Positions 16,101 through 24,527 are shown, numbered from the stretch's first letter. The stretch is DNA of 24,958 nucleotides from Phycisphaerales bacterium (GCA_028288775.1 JAQGHP010000767.1:1-24958); one strand, 5' to 3'. Notes: generated by a model from the letters alone, not told the origin. Made by a program: numbers and translations.

Positions 16101-17785
16101 GCATCGAGGTCGAGCAGCGACTCGTGGGGCAACTGGTAAGCCGCAGGAAGTTCAACGACGCCCTGGAAGTGCTCCGGGCCAACGCCGACGACCCCACCGT
16201 CGTCCGTCTCACGCTCGAAACCCATATCGCCGCCCGCAACACCGACGCCGCCCTCAAGGGGATCAAGGCGGCCCTGGCGAAGAGCCCCGACAACCCCGAG
16301 CTGTTGAACCTGTTGGTCGGCGTCAACATCGACGCCGAGCGGTACGCGGACGCCCGCGAATCCGTGCTGAAGGTGCTCGCGCAGAGCCCGTCCAACGACG
16401 TCGCGCTCTATTACCAGGCCCTCATCGAGATGCGCGACCCGGCCGGGGGCCGGATGGACCTGGTCAAGAAGAACCTCTCGAACGTCGTCACCGTTAAACC
16501 GCGCAACGTTCAATACAAATTAGTCTACGCCGACGCCCTGACCCGAACCCGCGACCTGTCGGGCGCGGCCCTCCAGCTCGAAGACGCGATCAAGGTGGAG
16601 CCCTTCAACCGCGAAGCCCGCGCCAAGCTGCTGGACACCTACACCAACGCGAAAAAGTGGAGCCAGTTCGAGACGGCCGTTCAGTTCGCGGAACTGAACC
16701 CCGCACTCAATCGTGACCCGTTGTGGTATCGCGCGCATGCCTTCGCCCTCGCGGCACAGCAGCAATACCCCGCCGCCGTCGCAAAGATCAAGGACGCCAT
16801 CACCCTCGGGCGAAAGGACGACCCCACATACGCCCGCGACTATCTCAACATTGTCCTGGAATCCAAGGATTACGCTGAAGTTATTCGCGAAGCCGACCAC
16901 CTGATTGAAGCCGGCCACAACGAGTGGTGGGTCCACCTCGCCAGGGGAAGGGCCCTGAGTGCCGACGGGAAGAAGCCCGAAGCCCTTGAGCAGTTCGATA
17001 AAGCCATCGCATCTGCCGACGCATCCAAGGATCTCGACGGCGTCCAGGATTCGCTCGTCAATATCGCCACCGACATTTCGCTCGATGACGCGATTAAGCG
17101 CATCAACGCCCGACCCCCGATCGAAAGTCACTGGCCGCTCATCGCGGTGGCCCTGCACATGCGCCTCAAGGATTGGTCCGGGGCGCAGGCGGCGGTCGCG
17201 CCGCTCCTTGCCTCCACGGAGAAACTGTCGCCCGCAGACCGGCTTTCCACCGTCCGTTTCGCCGCAGAGATCTATCAGGCACTCGGCGACGCCTCAAAGG
17301 CCAAGGAATGGTATTTGCAATGGCTTGCCCTCGCCCCCAACGATGTCCCGGCACTAAATAATATGGCCTGCCTGCTAGCCGAAGACTTGAAGGATCCCCG
17401 CGGCGCCAAGCAGTACAGCCAGAGGGCCTATGACCTGAGCATCCGGTCGGGCTTCGTTGACCCGCTCATCCAGGACACGCAAGGGTGGGTATTGGTGCAG
17501 TGCGGCGGTCCTGGCGCCAACGACGGCCGACGCCTGCTTGAAACGGTCGTTGACGCCAATCCCGACTTCATCGACGGCCGATACCACCTGGGCGTGGCTT
17601 ACTTGAACGCAAAGCTCCCTTCCGACGCCGCCCGGCAACTCACGATCGCCTCCGACGCCGTCAAGGATCAGGAAAAGAAGAAGATCGAGGTCCGGCCCCA
17701 GCTCAAAGCCGGCATTGAGGAGAGCCTGCGCAGGGCGCAGGCCCTCAACGTCGGTGCCGCGAAGGGCAGCGCCAACGCCCAATAA
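13160..17785 (+). CDS. Giant membrane-anchored TPR protein, PrsT-like
   Basis: A 1541-residue protein. One N-terminal helix (FLVILTVALGGIAAMAIVGP, residues 9-28) anchors it, and the rest is an almost unbroken series of tetratricopeptide repeats, with the W-L-G-Y-A-F-A-P pattern visible in units such as AQAYQANGQYNEALDKFRSA followed by LDRQSNNVEAYRGIADCYE. TPR arrays bind other proteins. PEP-CTERM/exosortase loci regularly carry a large TPR protein (called PrsT in the XrtA system), typically around 900 residues by my recollection, so this one is much longer. It probably sits in the periplasm as a scaffold for export or sorting; the array could form a superhelix of roughly 35-40 units. ATG 13160 is preceded by only a weak GAAAGAA. 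The last third keeps good repeats (YLQWLALAPNDVPALNNMAC), so there is no sign of decay. Confidence 0.85.
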   Translation: MAKRVNTRFLVILTVALGGIAAMAIVGPMVKNSIFRHRFNVAASLRTVDDLLQKGDLPAAKEEINRAYGFDHTNTEVCLKRGEVYSRLTEQDGGEALANARNSWQAALQIDPSYKPAAQRLMDSYMEEVELAPNPKTFAALRDAADRLRGIDPENIQAQSYYHIAILQQWMSGTPKSDAEVSKSIAALEAIQKKDTSAPLPLLYVARAKVFRIYEAQKAGHADVGDKLIPEVKEMLGSATAAHPDDSMLNFRAFTGYVVLSEMERTPEAAKKDRDDGTAALDRARRTAKPDGPHSSDIQYTAADWARRNRQLKEVEEILRLNYEAHDTDQRARLEYARALNDTGDSAKRDKAMEILKLPAVPNGQRGAKGMVFKELEAESLLQLTRMRVATCQLTSDPVKRQEMLGQIDDDFNRLNGLAIANSVPMCWLEGSIRQLKHDDMGAVDSLGKALTLIGNKSNERYRIMYDLARSYRATAQNAAAEKLLAQVVDSYDTYWPARFDLVQLYLADNNIDAAAAHVEALSRLQGDNPDVIGLQISVMNAQHKPAEAKKYYARLPETTLEMKQAKAQAALNLEDHAEAARLFELMAKERPENSGIVVLLAQSYLKLDRKPRAREVVAAQLTRDPTDPRLIMLQKQLDNASQEDLDKALKELLAKSPDAFFAEIELGRMDIAKSNFDSALAHARAAEKLRADDLAAWDLYFQIYIKQKKWELASKAAENLSRIDADHAGGGMYRWQIAMAKADFAEAIHIGTDLTQTRGDYGLSWMLLAQAYQANGQYNEALDKFRSALDRQSNNVEAYRGIADCYEKLSQPERARDAIEQGRRRFPQSVDLRELALAYDVSINPAAVIPVREKLLADAPGEPENYISLASACLRAAIRVAPVDPAQATVYTDKACDVLTKGVAKFPTNLRLNGGLAECLQDSKHFDDGLRVLTDLNASPELKDKPGALLLLADYFAHAGKFDETEKYLRQAWDTTRHSSIEVEQRLVGQLVSRRKFNDALEVLRANADDPTVVRLTLETHIAARNTDAALKGIKAALAKSPDNPELLNLLVGVNIDAERYADARESVLKVLAQSPSNDVALYYQALIEMRDPAGGRMDLVKKNLSNVVTVKPRNVQYKLVYADALTRTRDLSGAALQLEDAIKVEPFNREARAKLLDTYTNAKKWSQFETAVQFAELNPALNRDPLWYRAHAFALAAQQQYPAAVAKIKDAITLGRKDDPTYARDYLNIVLESKDYAEVIREADHLIEAGHNEWWVHLARGRALSADGKKPEALEQFDKAIASADASKDLDGVQDSLVNIATDISLDDAIKRINARPPIESHWPLIAVALHMRLKDWSGAQAAVAPLLASTEKLSPADRLSTVRFAAEIYQALGDASKAKEWYLQWLALAPNDVPALNNMACLLAEDLKDPRGAKQYSQRAYDLSIRSGFVDPLIQDTQGWVLVQCGGPGANDGRRLLETVVDANPDFIDGRYHLGVAYLNAKLPSDAARQLTIASDAVKDQEKKKIEVRPQLKAGIEESLRRAQALNVGAAKGSANAQ

Positions 17786-18043
17786 TACGGCCGCAAAGGG
17801 TCGCACCGGTCGGAGTTGACCGGCCCAACGCCCATCGCGAGGCGGATCCTCGTCTCGTTCTGTCGGACTGTGGTATATTAAGGTCGGCGGCCACGCGACC
17901 CGGCTTGCCGCCCCGCAATCAGGAAATTATCGAACCCCGGGACTCTTGCCAACCGCCATGCCCCTTGGCAGGTTTGGCCATCGAGGCGACCCGGTAAAAC
18001 GGCCCATGCCCCGCCCAAGCGGGGGCCGAATCAGGAGTGGATT
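17786..18043 (+). promoter_or_regulatory. Leader of the autokinase gene with hairpins
   Basis: TATATT at 17874-17879 is a possible -10 box; the expected -35 position shows no match. Downstream, CTTGCCAA and TTGGCAGG near 17945-17972 form an 8-base stem. The perfect hairpin CCCCGC-CCAA-GCGGGG at 18009-18024 ends nine bases before the ribosome site AGGAG (18033-18037). This arrangement suggests the kinase has its own transcript with a structured leader. Confidence 0.35.
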
Positions 18044-20281
18044 ATGACGACGTTGCCCCAGACAGCGCCCATCCGAATACCCCGGCCTCTTCCCTCGACT
18101 TCGCTCGCCTCGCCCGGCGGCGGGATGATGGGCATGGTCCAGCCCCCGATCAACAACGCGCTCACCGGCGCAGACGCCTGGCGCATCATCCGCGCCAACG
18201 TCTGGCTGATCATCGCCTTCCTCGTGCTGGGCGGCGTCGTGGGCTACGGCGTTAATTACTGGCTCGCCCTAAAACATTCCCGGTACACCTCCACCGCGCT
18301 GCTCGAAGTCCAAACTCTGGACGACAGGCCGAGACTTGACCAATCCGGCGGCGTTAACACGGCGGGCCTCGACGTCGACCTGCATACGCAGGCCGAACTC
18401 CTCATGCACGAACGCCTGCTCAGCTCCGTAATCACGTCCAGCGATGCCCTCCGCGGCACGAGCTGGTTCAAGCAATTCGTTACCGTCCAAAGCGGCCAGC
18501 CGGTCGTCGATGCCCAGGAGGCCAAGCAGGAACTTCTTAAGGGGCTGCTGGTCACGCCTCTCCCCCAATCGCGCCTCATTCGCCTGCAGATGTCCTATTC
18601 CATTCCCAAGGACTGCCAGACGATCGTGAAGGAACTGGGCGACGAGCACATCAAGGAACAAAAGGTCCGTCTGACCATCGCCAACGATTTGAAGGCCAGC
18701 TCGCTCGAGCAGTTGAAGATGAACTACGAGAGCGAAATCCGCGACAACACCACCCGCATGGTCCGCATCGCCACGGATCTGGGCAAGCTGGGCGTATCCA
18801 CGGGCGGCGGGCCCAGCAGCAAGGACTTCGAGCTCCAGCAACTTATCGCCGAACAGCTCAAGGCCGCGAACATCCTCGGCACCGCCGAAGCCAAGAGCAA
18901 CACCTTCGAAAACCAGATGAAGACCAGCAGCGCCCCGGAATTGGAGGAGGCGCTGCAAAAGAGCTTCACCTACAGCGAAGCCCGCCGTCAGGCGGACGAC
19001 GCCGCGCTCCTGTACGACGAAGTGGTCACTTCCAACGGTCCGGAAAATCCACGCAGCAAGGCGCTCAAGCGTCGCGTCGACACGCTGCAGCAGCGCGTCG
19101 CGGACAGCGAAAACGACATCAAGGCCCGCACCGCGGAGCTGATCCGCGCCAACCTCCAGAACGACGTGTCCGCCGCCCAGGAAGCCGGCAAGCGCATCAA
19201 CGTGCGGGTGGACCAGATCCGCCAGGAAATTGCCGACCTCGCCCAGAAGCGCAACGAGTACGAGCGCCTCGCCGGCCAGGTCGCCGTCACCCGCTCACAG
19301 CTCGACCACTTGAAGGACGAAACCGACAAGGCGTCATTCCTCTGGGGCAACGGCCGCTGGTCGCAGATCGACTGGGCCACCCAGCCCGACCTGCCCGACC
19401 GTCCGAGCTTCCCGAAGCTGGCCAACACCATGGGCATCGCCCTGGTGATCGGGCTGGCCCTGAGTCTGGGCATCGCGTTCCTCCGCGAGCTGTCGGACAA
19501 CTCGGTCCGCACCCCGCGCGATATCGCCCGCATCGGGAACATGACGCCGCTTGGCGTCATCCCGCACGAGGCGGATGACCCCCAATCCGCCGGGGCACGC
19601 CTCCCGCTGGTGATCTTCGAGGCCCCGCATTCGATCATCGCCGAGCAGTTCCGCCAGGTCCGCACGCGGCTTCAGCACAGCGCGTCCCTGGACACCACGC
19701 GGAGCATCCTGGTGACCGGGTGCAGCCCCGAGGACGGCAAGACGACGGTCGCCGTCAACCTAGCCGCCGGCCTCGCCCTCAACGGCCGCCGCATCCTCAT
19801 CGTCGACGCCAACTTCCGCCGCCCCAACCTCCACAACGTCTTCGGGCAGGCTAACGAAGTCGGCTTTGGCGACGCCCTGAACAACCTCGAAGTCTTCGAG
19901 GAAGCCGTCCACGAGACCGAGGTGCCCAACCTGTCGGTCATCACCGCCGGCCAGAAGCCTTCCAACGCCACCGAGCTTCTGGAAAGCCAGTTGCTCGTGG
20001 ACTTCATCGAGCGGGCGCTCGAGGAATTCGATCACATCGTCTTCGACAGCGGCCCGCTGCTCATGGTCTCCGAATCCATCGCCCTCGCCCCGCGCGTGGA
20101 CGGCGTGGTGACCGTGGTCCGCGCCCGCGGCAACAGTCGCGGAATGCTCACCCGCATGCGTGACGAACTCCGCCGACTCAAGGCCGAGCACTTAGGTGTC
20201 ATCCTCAACGCCGTCCGCGTCCACGGCGGTGGGTATTACGGCCCCATGATCAAGAACTACTACGCCTACCAGAACGGCTAA
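18044..20281 (+). CDS. Polysaccharide chain-length tyrosine autokinase, Wzc-like BY-kinase
   Basis: A 745-residue inner-membrane protein combining a Wzz-type chain-length domain with a cytoplasmic tyrosine kinase. Helix 1 (52-75) and helix 2 (about 463-483) bracket a periplasmic coiled-coil region (about 200-450). The kinase half carries Walker A GCSPEDGKTT (559-568, K566), Walker A' ILIVDANFRRP and Walker B HIVFDSGPLLMV. The last 18 residues are a tyrosine cluster with five Tyr (YYGPMIKNYYAY), the autophosphorylation tail of BY-kinases. Cycles of phosphorylation control polymer length and export through the Wza-like port at 8731-10290. The kinase is fused to its activator in one chain, as in proteobacterial Wzc. 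AGGAG six bases upstream fixes the start. The gene is followed by a strong terminator. Confidence 0.92.
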   Translation: MTTLPQTAPIRIPRPLPSTSLASPGGGMMGMVQPPINNALTGADAWRIIRANVWLIIAFLVLGGVVGYGVNYWLALKHSRYTSTALLEVQTLDDRPRLDQSGGVNTAGLDVDLHTQAELLMHERLLSSVITSSDALRGTSWFKQFVTVQSGQPVVDAQEAKQELLKGLLVTPLPQSRLIRLQMSYSIPKDCQTIVKELGDEHIKEQKVRLTIANDLKASSLEQLKMNYESEIRDNTTRMVRIATDLGKLGVSTGGGPSSKDFELQQLIAEQLKAANILGTAEAKSNTFENQMKTSSAPELEEALQKSFTYSEARRQADDAALLYDEVVTSNGPENPRSKALKRRVDTLQQRVADSENDIKARTAELIRANLQNDVSAAQEAGKRINVRVDQIRQEIADLAQKRNEYERLAGQVAVTRSQLDHLKDETDKASFLWGNGRWSQIDWATQPDLPDRPSFPKLANTMGIALVIGLALSLGIAFLRELSDNSVRTPRDIARIGNMTPLGVIPHEADDPQSAGARLPLVIFEAPHSIIAEQFRQVRTRLQHSASLDTTRSILVTGCSPEDGKTTVAVNLAAGLALNGRRILIVDANFRRPNLHNVFGQANEVGFGDALNNLEVFEEAVHETEVPNLSVITAGQKPSNATELLESQLLVDFIERALEEFDHIVFDSGPLLMVSESIALAPRVDGVVTVVRARGNSRGMLTRMRDELRRLKAEHLGVILNAVRVHGGGYYGPMIKNYYAYQNG

Positions 20282-20320
20282 TCCCAATCGCGTCTTTTCG
20301 CGATCGATCCTCCATGAACC

Positions 20321-20359
20321 AACGACGCCGCCCCGAAAGGGCGGCGTCGTTCGTTTAGG
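20321..20359 (+). terminator. Strong intrinsic terminator closing the exopolysaccharide locus
   Basis: AACGACGCCGCCC (20321-20333) and GGGCGGCGTCGTT (20339-20351) form a perfect 13-base stem with the loop CGAAA. The sequence CGTTTAGG follows. A small extra hairpin, ATCGCG-TCTTTT-CGCGAT, precedes it at 20287-20304. The position just after the autokinase stop fits a transcript end. Confidence 0.8.
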
Positions 20360-20386
20360 ATTTCTTGCACGGACATACTCCCCGGT

Positions 20387-20423
20387 TTTTCAGAGCTGGC
20401 CCGTGTCGCCCCGGCTCTGAAAA
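20387..20423. repeat. Palindromic dispersed repeat, short copy
   Basis: TTTTCAGAGC (20387-20396) and GCTCTGAAAA (20414-20423) are exact inverted arms with a 17-base centre. The right end CGCCCCGGCTCTGAA and the left end TTCAGAG match the ends of the 8251-8366 element, so this looks like a minimal or internally deleted copy. Confidence 0.55.
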
Positions 20424-20479
20424 GTGATGGAGCAAATTCACCCTTTCCCCACCGCATGCCGATAAGAAGTTATCGGACC

Positions 20480-23140
20480 ATGCGAAGATTCCCTTTCATT
20501 CTCGCATTACTCGTCGCGCCGGGGCTGCTTCACGCCGTGCCGGCGGCGGTGAGCCGGGTATTGCGGACGTTCGATTTCGAAGAACGACGCCTGGGCAACG
20601 CCGAGTCGCTGCCGATGGAGTGGATCAAGGTCGAAGGCCCCGGGCTTCCGCATTACGTCAACGGCACCCTCGCCACCGACCGCGCCCACGACGGCAAATA
20701 CAGCTTCCGCTTCGACCTTAATGGCGGAGGGCTGATCTACCGTTATCCGCCGGGGCAAATTCCCGTCCACGTCGGCGCGCATTACCGCGTCGATGGCTTC
20801 GTACAAACCACCGTCCTCCCCAATGCGCGGGCCCGCATCAGCGCCTACTTCACCGACCTTGACGGCCACGTGCTCGCCAAGACTGCGCGCCATTCGGAGC
20901 TCTACGCCGCCGCACAGCCCGACGAGCCATGGAAGAAGCTTGGGGTCGAACTCGCCGCCGACGATCCCAGCGCCGCATTCCTCGTCCTTGAGCTCCAGCT
21001 CCTCCAGCCCGCGCAATACGCCCCCAGCACCCTCGGCCAGCGCACGCTCTTCCCACAAGACATCCGCGGGAGCGCGTGGTTCGATGACGTGACGGTGTCG
21101 CAGGTCCCGGAAGTGACCATGAGCACCGACCGGCCCGGCAACATCTTTCGCCGCGACGACCCATTGCGGCTACAAGTCGTCCTCAACGACCGATTCACCG
21201 AAGACCTCACCGCACAGCTTGTCATCAGGGATGCGACGGGAAAGACCGCCTACCAGCGCAGCGGGGCGCTGGACATCGCCTCCGCCGAGCAACTGGGGCC
21301 GGGCCAGAAGCGGACCGTGCTCCTGCTGCCGGACCTGCGCCCCGGCTGGTACGAGGCGGCGCTCGTGATGAGCAGCATGGGCAAGTTCCTCGGCAGCCAG
21401 TCGCTGGATTTCATACTATTGCCCGACAACGCACCCCGGACCGTCCCCGACGGGCGCTTCGGCATCATCGCCACGGATCTGCCCATCAACGCGTGGGACG
21501 AGCTGCCGCAAATCCTCCCGCTCCTGTCGGCGGGGCGGGTAAAGCTCGCCGTCTGGAGCGCCACCGGCGACGTGCAGCAATTGGAGGGCGATTCATTCGA
21601 CCGTCTTCTCGAGCGCCTGTCGGCGCTGGGGATAACGCCCACCGCGTGCCTGCTCGATCCGCCCCCGACGCTGGCCGCAAAACTGGGCGGCGGCTCGTGG
21701 ACGAAGCTCCTGCAGAGCAACCCGGAAATCTGGCGGCCGCAACTCGCCTACCTCATCGCCCGCCACGCCAATCACCTCGACCGCTGGCAGCTCGGCGCGG
21801 ACGGCACGGATGCCTTCGTCACCGACCCCAAAATGCACCAGGTCTACAGCGCCGTCTACCGCGAATTCGCCGCCCTAATGGAGAAGCCTGACCTCGCGAT
21901 GCCCTGGCCCGCGTGGTACGACATGGCGGGTGAGCTGCCCGCGACGGTGGCGCTGTCCGTTTCGCCTTCGGTGCTGCCACACCAGTTGCCGCTGTACATT
22001 CAAGACCTCCACGGCCGCGAGGGGCACAACCTTTCGCTAAGCCTCGAGCTGCTCGACCGCGAGCGCTACGGCCGCGAGGCGCAGATCAAGGACCTCGCCC
22101 AGCGCGTGGTGTACGCCCTCAGCAGCGGCGCGACCCGCATCGATTTCCCGCTGCCTTTCACCGTCCGCCGTCAGCCCGGCCCCGGCGGGGTGGGCGAACA
22201 CGTCGTCAAGCAGCCGCGAGAGCTGCTGATGGTCATGCGCACCCTCACCAACACCCTCGGCGGCGCGACTTTCCGCGGGAAGGTGCCGATCGCCGAAGGC
22301 GTCGAGGCTTTCGTATTCGACCGCGACGGGCAAGGGGTTCTCGTCCTGTGGGACCGCGGGAACGTGGGGGGGATGAAGACCCTCGCGATCAACCTCGGCG
22401 AGCGGCCGGTAGCCGTGGACTTGTGGGGCAACGTCACGCCGCTGCTCCGCGCCACCGGCGACAAACAATCCGGCAAAGTGACGCTCACGGTCGGCCCGAT
22501 GCCGACGTTCCTGATCGACATTGACGGCGCGCAGGCGCAGCTCCGCGCGAGCGTCGCCTTCGACCGCCCGCTGCTGGAATCGAGCTTCGAGCCGCACTCG
22601 CGGCACATCCGCTTCTTCAACCCCTACCGCTCGGTCCTCTCCGGCAATCTCAAGCTCAAGGCCCCGCCCGGCTGGACGCTCAACCCGCCGACCTTCGCCC
22701 TGAACCTCAACCCGGGCGAAACCTTCGACCGCGAGGTGACGCTCGCCTTCCCCTACAACAGCTTCGCCGGCCCCAAAACCATCGAGTGCGAGTTCGCCCT
22801 ACAAGGCGAGGCGAACTCCAGCTTCACCGTCCCGGCAACCTTAAACCTCGGTCTCTCGGACGTGGGCATGCAGACCCTCGCCCTGCGCGACGGCAAGGAC
22901 GTGTTGGTCCAACAGATGATCAGCAACTACGGCGAAAAGCCGATCGACTACACCGCCTTCGCCATTTTCCCCGGACAGGCAAGACAGGAGCGTTTCGTCA
23001 CCGCCCTCGCGCCAGGGCGAACCGTCATGAAGCGCTATCGATTCCCCGACGCCACCGCGCCAGGAGAAGCAAGAGTGCGCGTCGGGGTGAAGGAACTACT
23101 GGGCACGAGGATTCTGAACGATGAGGTGCCTGTTCAGTAG
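20480..23140 (+). CDS. Large secreted protein, possibly carbohydrate-active
   Basis: An 886-residue exported protein. Residues 1-20 are a signal peptide (MRRFPFILALLVAPGLLHA). A carbohydrate-binding-like jelly roll follows at about 25-220 (TFDFEERRLGNAESLP, HDGKYSFRFDLNGG, GSAWFDDVTVSQVPE). Next is an immunoglobulin-like segment (about 225-330), then a region that reads like a TIM barrel (about 330-560, with LERLSALGITPTACLLDPPP and LDRWQLGADGTDAF). C-terminal beta domains end the protein (PPGWTLNPPTFALNLNPGETFDREV). The layout resembles glycoside hydrolases acting on polysaccharides, but I cannot name a family, and the expected catalytic acid (as in W-x-x-GNE) is not clear. The position after the exopolysaccharide locus suggests a matrix-processing role. 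ATG 20456 is an alternative start; neither has a good SD. Confidence 0.65.
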   Translation: MRRFPFILALLVAPGLLHAVPAAVSRVLRTFDFEERRLGNAESLPMEWIKVEGPGLPHYVNGTLATDRAHDGKYSFRFDLNGGGLIYRYPPGQIPVHVGAHYRVDGFVQTTVLPNARARISAYFTDLDGHVLAKTARHSELYAAAQPDEPWKKLGVELAADDPSAAFLVLELQLLQPAQYAPSTLGQRTLFPQDIRGSAWFDDVTVSQVPEVTMSTDRPGNIFRRDDPLRLQVVLNDRFTEDLTAQLVIRDATGKTAYQRSGALDIASAEQLGPGQKRTVLLLPDLRPGWYEAALVMSSMGKFLGSQSLDFILLPDNAPRTVPDGRFGIIATDLPINAWDELPQILPLLSAGRVKLAVWSATGDVQQLEGDSFDRLLERLSALGITPTACLLDPPPTLAAKLGGGSWTKLLQSNPEIWRPQLAYLIARHANHLDRWQLGADGTDAFVTDPKMHQVYSAVYREFAALMEKPDLAMPWPAWYDMAGELPATVALSVSPSVLPHQLPLYIQDLHGREGHNLSLSLELLDRERYGREAQIKDLAQRVVYALSSGATRIDFPLPFTVRRQPGPGGVGEHVVKQPRELLMVMRTLTNTLGGATFRGKVPIAEGVEAFVFDRDGQGVLVLWDRGNVGGMKTLAINLGERPVAVDLWGNVTPLLRATGDKQSGKVTLTVGPMPTFLIDIDGAQAQLRASVAFDRPLLESSFEPHSRHIRFFNPYRSVLSGNLKLKAPPGWTLNPPTFALNLNPGETFDREVTLAFPYNSFAGPKTIECEFALQGEANSSFTVPATLNLGLSDVGMQTLALRDGKDVLVQQMISNYGEKPIDYTAFAIFPGQARQERFVTALAPGRTVMKRYRFPDATAPGEARVRVGVKELLGTRILNDEVPVQ

Positions 23141-23266
23141 GGACAAAATTGCAAATTGCAAAATACATATTGAAACACGGTGAATTGCCCTCACCGCGTA
23201 GCGGTCGGACCGAAGGTCCACCCTCCCGCCGCTCTTCATTTTAACTTTTGCATTTTACATTGTCCC
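23140..23266. repeat. MITE-like inverted-repeat element between convergent genes
   Basis: GGGACAA (23140-23146) and TTGTCCC (23260-23266) are exact terminal inverted repeats. Both are followed inward by A/T-rich tracts sharing TGCAAAA. The centre is GC-rich and has two hairpins, ACCGC-GT-AGCGGT type and GGACC-GAA-GGTCC. The left end begins at the last base of the preceding stop codon. The AT-rich ends contrast sharply with the 65% GC surroundings. No coding capacity is present. It might also end transcription from both sides. Confidence 0.55.
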
Positions 23267-23285
23267 CATTCGAACCCCGCTGCAA

Positions 23286-24386
23286 TCAAAGCACTTCCGT
23301 CGCCCGCGGATAACTTCCCAAAACCGTCAACTGCAAGCAGTGCATCCTCGCCTGCTCGATCGCCTTCTTCATCCCCGCATCATCCGCGTGCCCCTGCGCG
23401 TCGATGAAGAAGTAGTATTCCCAATTCACCTTCTTGCTCGGCCGCTTCTCAATGTCCGTTAAATTGATCCCGTTCTCCTTGAAAACGTCGAGCACCTCGG
23501 CCAGCGCTCCAGGCTTGTGCGCGGTGGTGAACATGATCGCGGTCTTGTCATCACCCGTCCTCCTCGCGCCCTCGCGGCCGATCACGAAAAAGCGAGTCTC
23601 GTTGTCCGGATCGTCCTCGATGTTCTCGAACAGCACGCGCAACCCGTGCAACTGCCCGGCCAGCTTGCTGCCGATGGCGGCCACGCCGGGCTGCTGCGAG
23701 GCCATCTCCGCGGCCTTGCTCGTGCTCGCGGCGGGCTGCACGTCGCGGTCCTTCGCCACCGCCGACAGCCACTTGCGGCACTGGCTGAACACCTCCGGCT
23801 TGGAATAGACCGCCTTGATCTCCTCCCACGGCCCCTGCGCCAACAGGTTGTTGTGGATCGTGACCTTCACCTCGGCGCAGATCTTCGCCGAGCTTTGCAG
23901 GAACGCGTCGAGCGTGTCAACGACCCCGCCGTGCAGGCTGTTCTCGACGGGGACCAGGCCATAGTCGATGTGTCCGCGGATTACTTCGTCGAACACGCTG
24001 GGAATGTCCGCCAACGGCACGTGCGCCACACTGCTGCCGAACTTCTGCACGGATGCCGCGTGGGAAAAGGTCCCGGTGGGCCCGAGGAACCCGATGCGCA
24101 GCGGCTTTTCGAGCGCAAACGAGCCGCTCATCAGCTCGCGGTAAACCGCTTCCAGGCAGCGGTCGGGGAGCGGCCCGTGGTTGAGCGTGCGGACCTTTTC
24201 CAGCACGGTCTTCTCGCGGTCGGGCGAGTAGATGGGCGCGTTGTGCTGCTGCTTGAGCTTACCGATCTCGACCACAACCCGCGCGCGGGCGTTGAGCAGA
24301 TTGACGATCTGATCGTCCAGCGCATCGATCTGTCGCCGCAGCGGTTCGAGGGCGTCATTGGGGTTGGGTGGTTGCGATCCGGGCAT
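23286..24386 (-). CDS. pheA: Bifunctional chorismate mutase / prephenate dehydratase (P-protein)
   Basis: A 366-residue cytoplasmic enzyme that converts chorismate to prephenate and then to phenylpyruvate in phenylalanine synthesis. Residues about 10-90 are an AroQ chorismate mutase (LRRQIDALDDQIVNLLNARA, then IGKLKQQHNAPIYSPDREK). Residues about 97-275 are the dehydratase (RIGFLGPTGTFSHAA, YGLVPVENSLHGGV, and the TRF motif in NETRFFVIG). Residues about 283-360 are an ACT domain for feedback control by phenylalanine (KTAIMFTTAHKPGALAEVL); the usual ESRP motif reads EKRP here. ATG 24386 gives the normal family length; the frame extends to ATG 24443 but that start has no ribosome site. It faces the secreted-protein gene, with the inverted-repeat element between them. 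Confidence 0.95.
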   Translation of the reverse strand: MPGSQPPNPNDALEPLRRQIDALDDQIVNLLNARARVVVEIGKLKQQHNAPIYSPDREKTVLEKVRTLNHGPLPDRCLEAVYRELMSGSFALEKPLRIGFLGPTGTFSHAASVQKFGSSVAHVPLADIPSVFDEVIRGHIDYGLVPVENSLHGGVVDTLDAFLQSSAKICAEVKVTIHNNLLAQGPWEEIKAVYSKPEVFSQCRKWLSAVAKDRDVQPAASTSKAAEMASQQPGVAAIGSKLAGQLHGLRVLFENIEDDPDNETRFFVIGREGARRTGDDKTAIMFTTAHKPGALAEVLDVFKENGINLTDIEKRPSKKVNWEYYFFIDAQGHADDAGMKKAIEQARMHCLQLTVLGSYPRATEVL

Positions 24387-24527
24387 AGTCCTGTTTTTGT
24401 ATCGGGGCCGCGCGGGGCGGTCAAACCTGGGGGGCGATCGCATGTGGCATTTCTGCCCCTCCCGTTATTCAGTCCGTTTGACTTCTCCGCGCGCCACCGT
24501 AGGATTCGCGGAGCGAGGAAACAGTCC

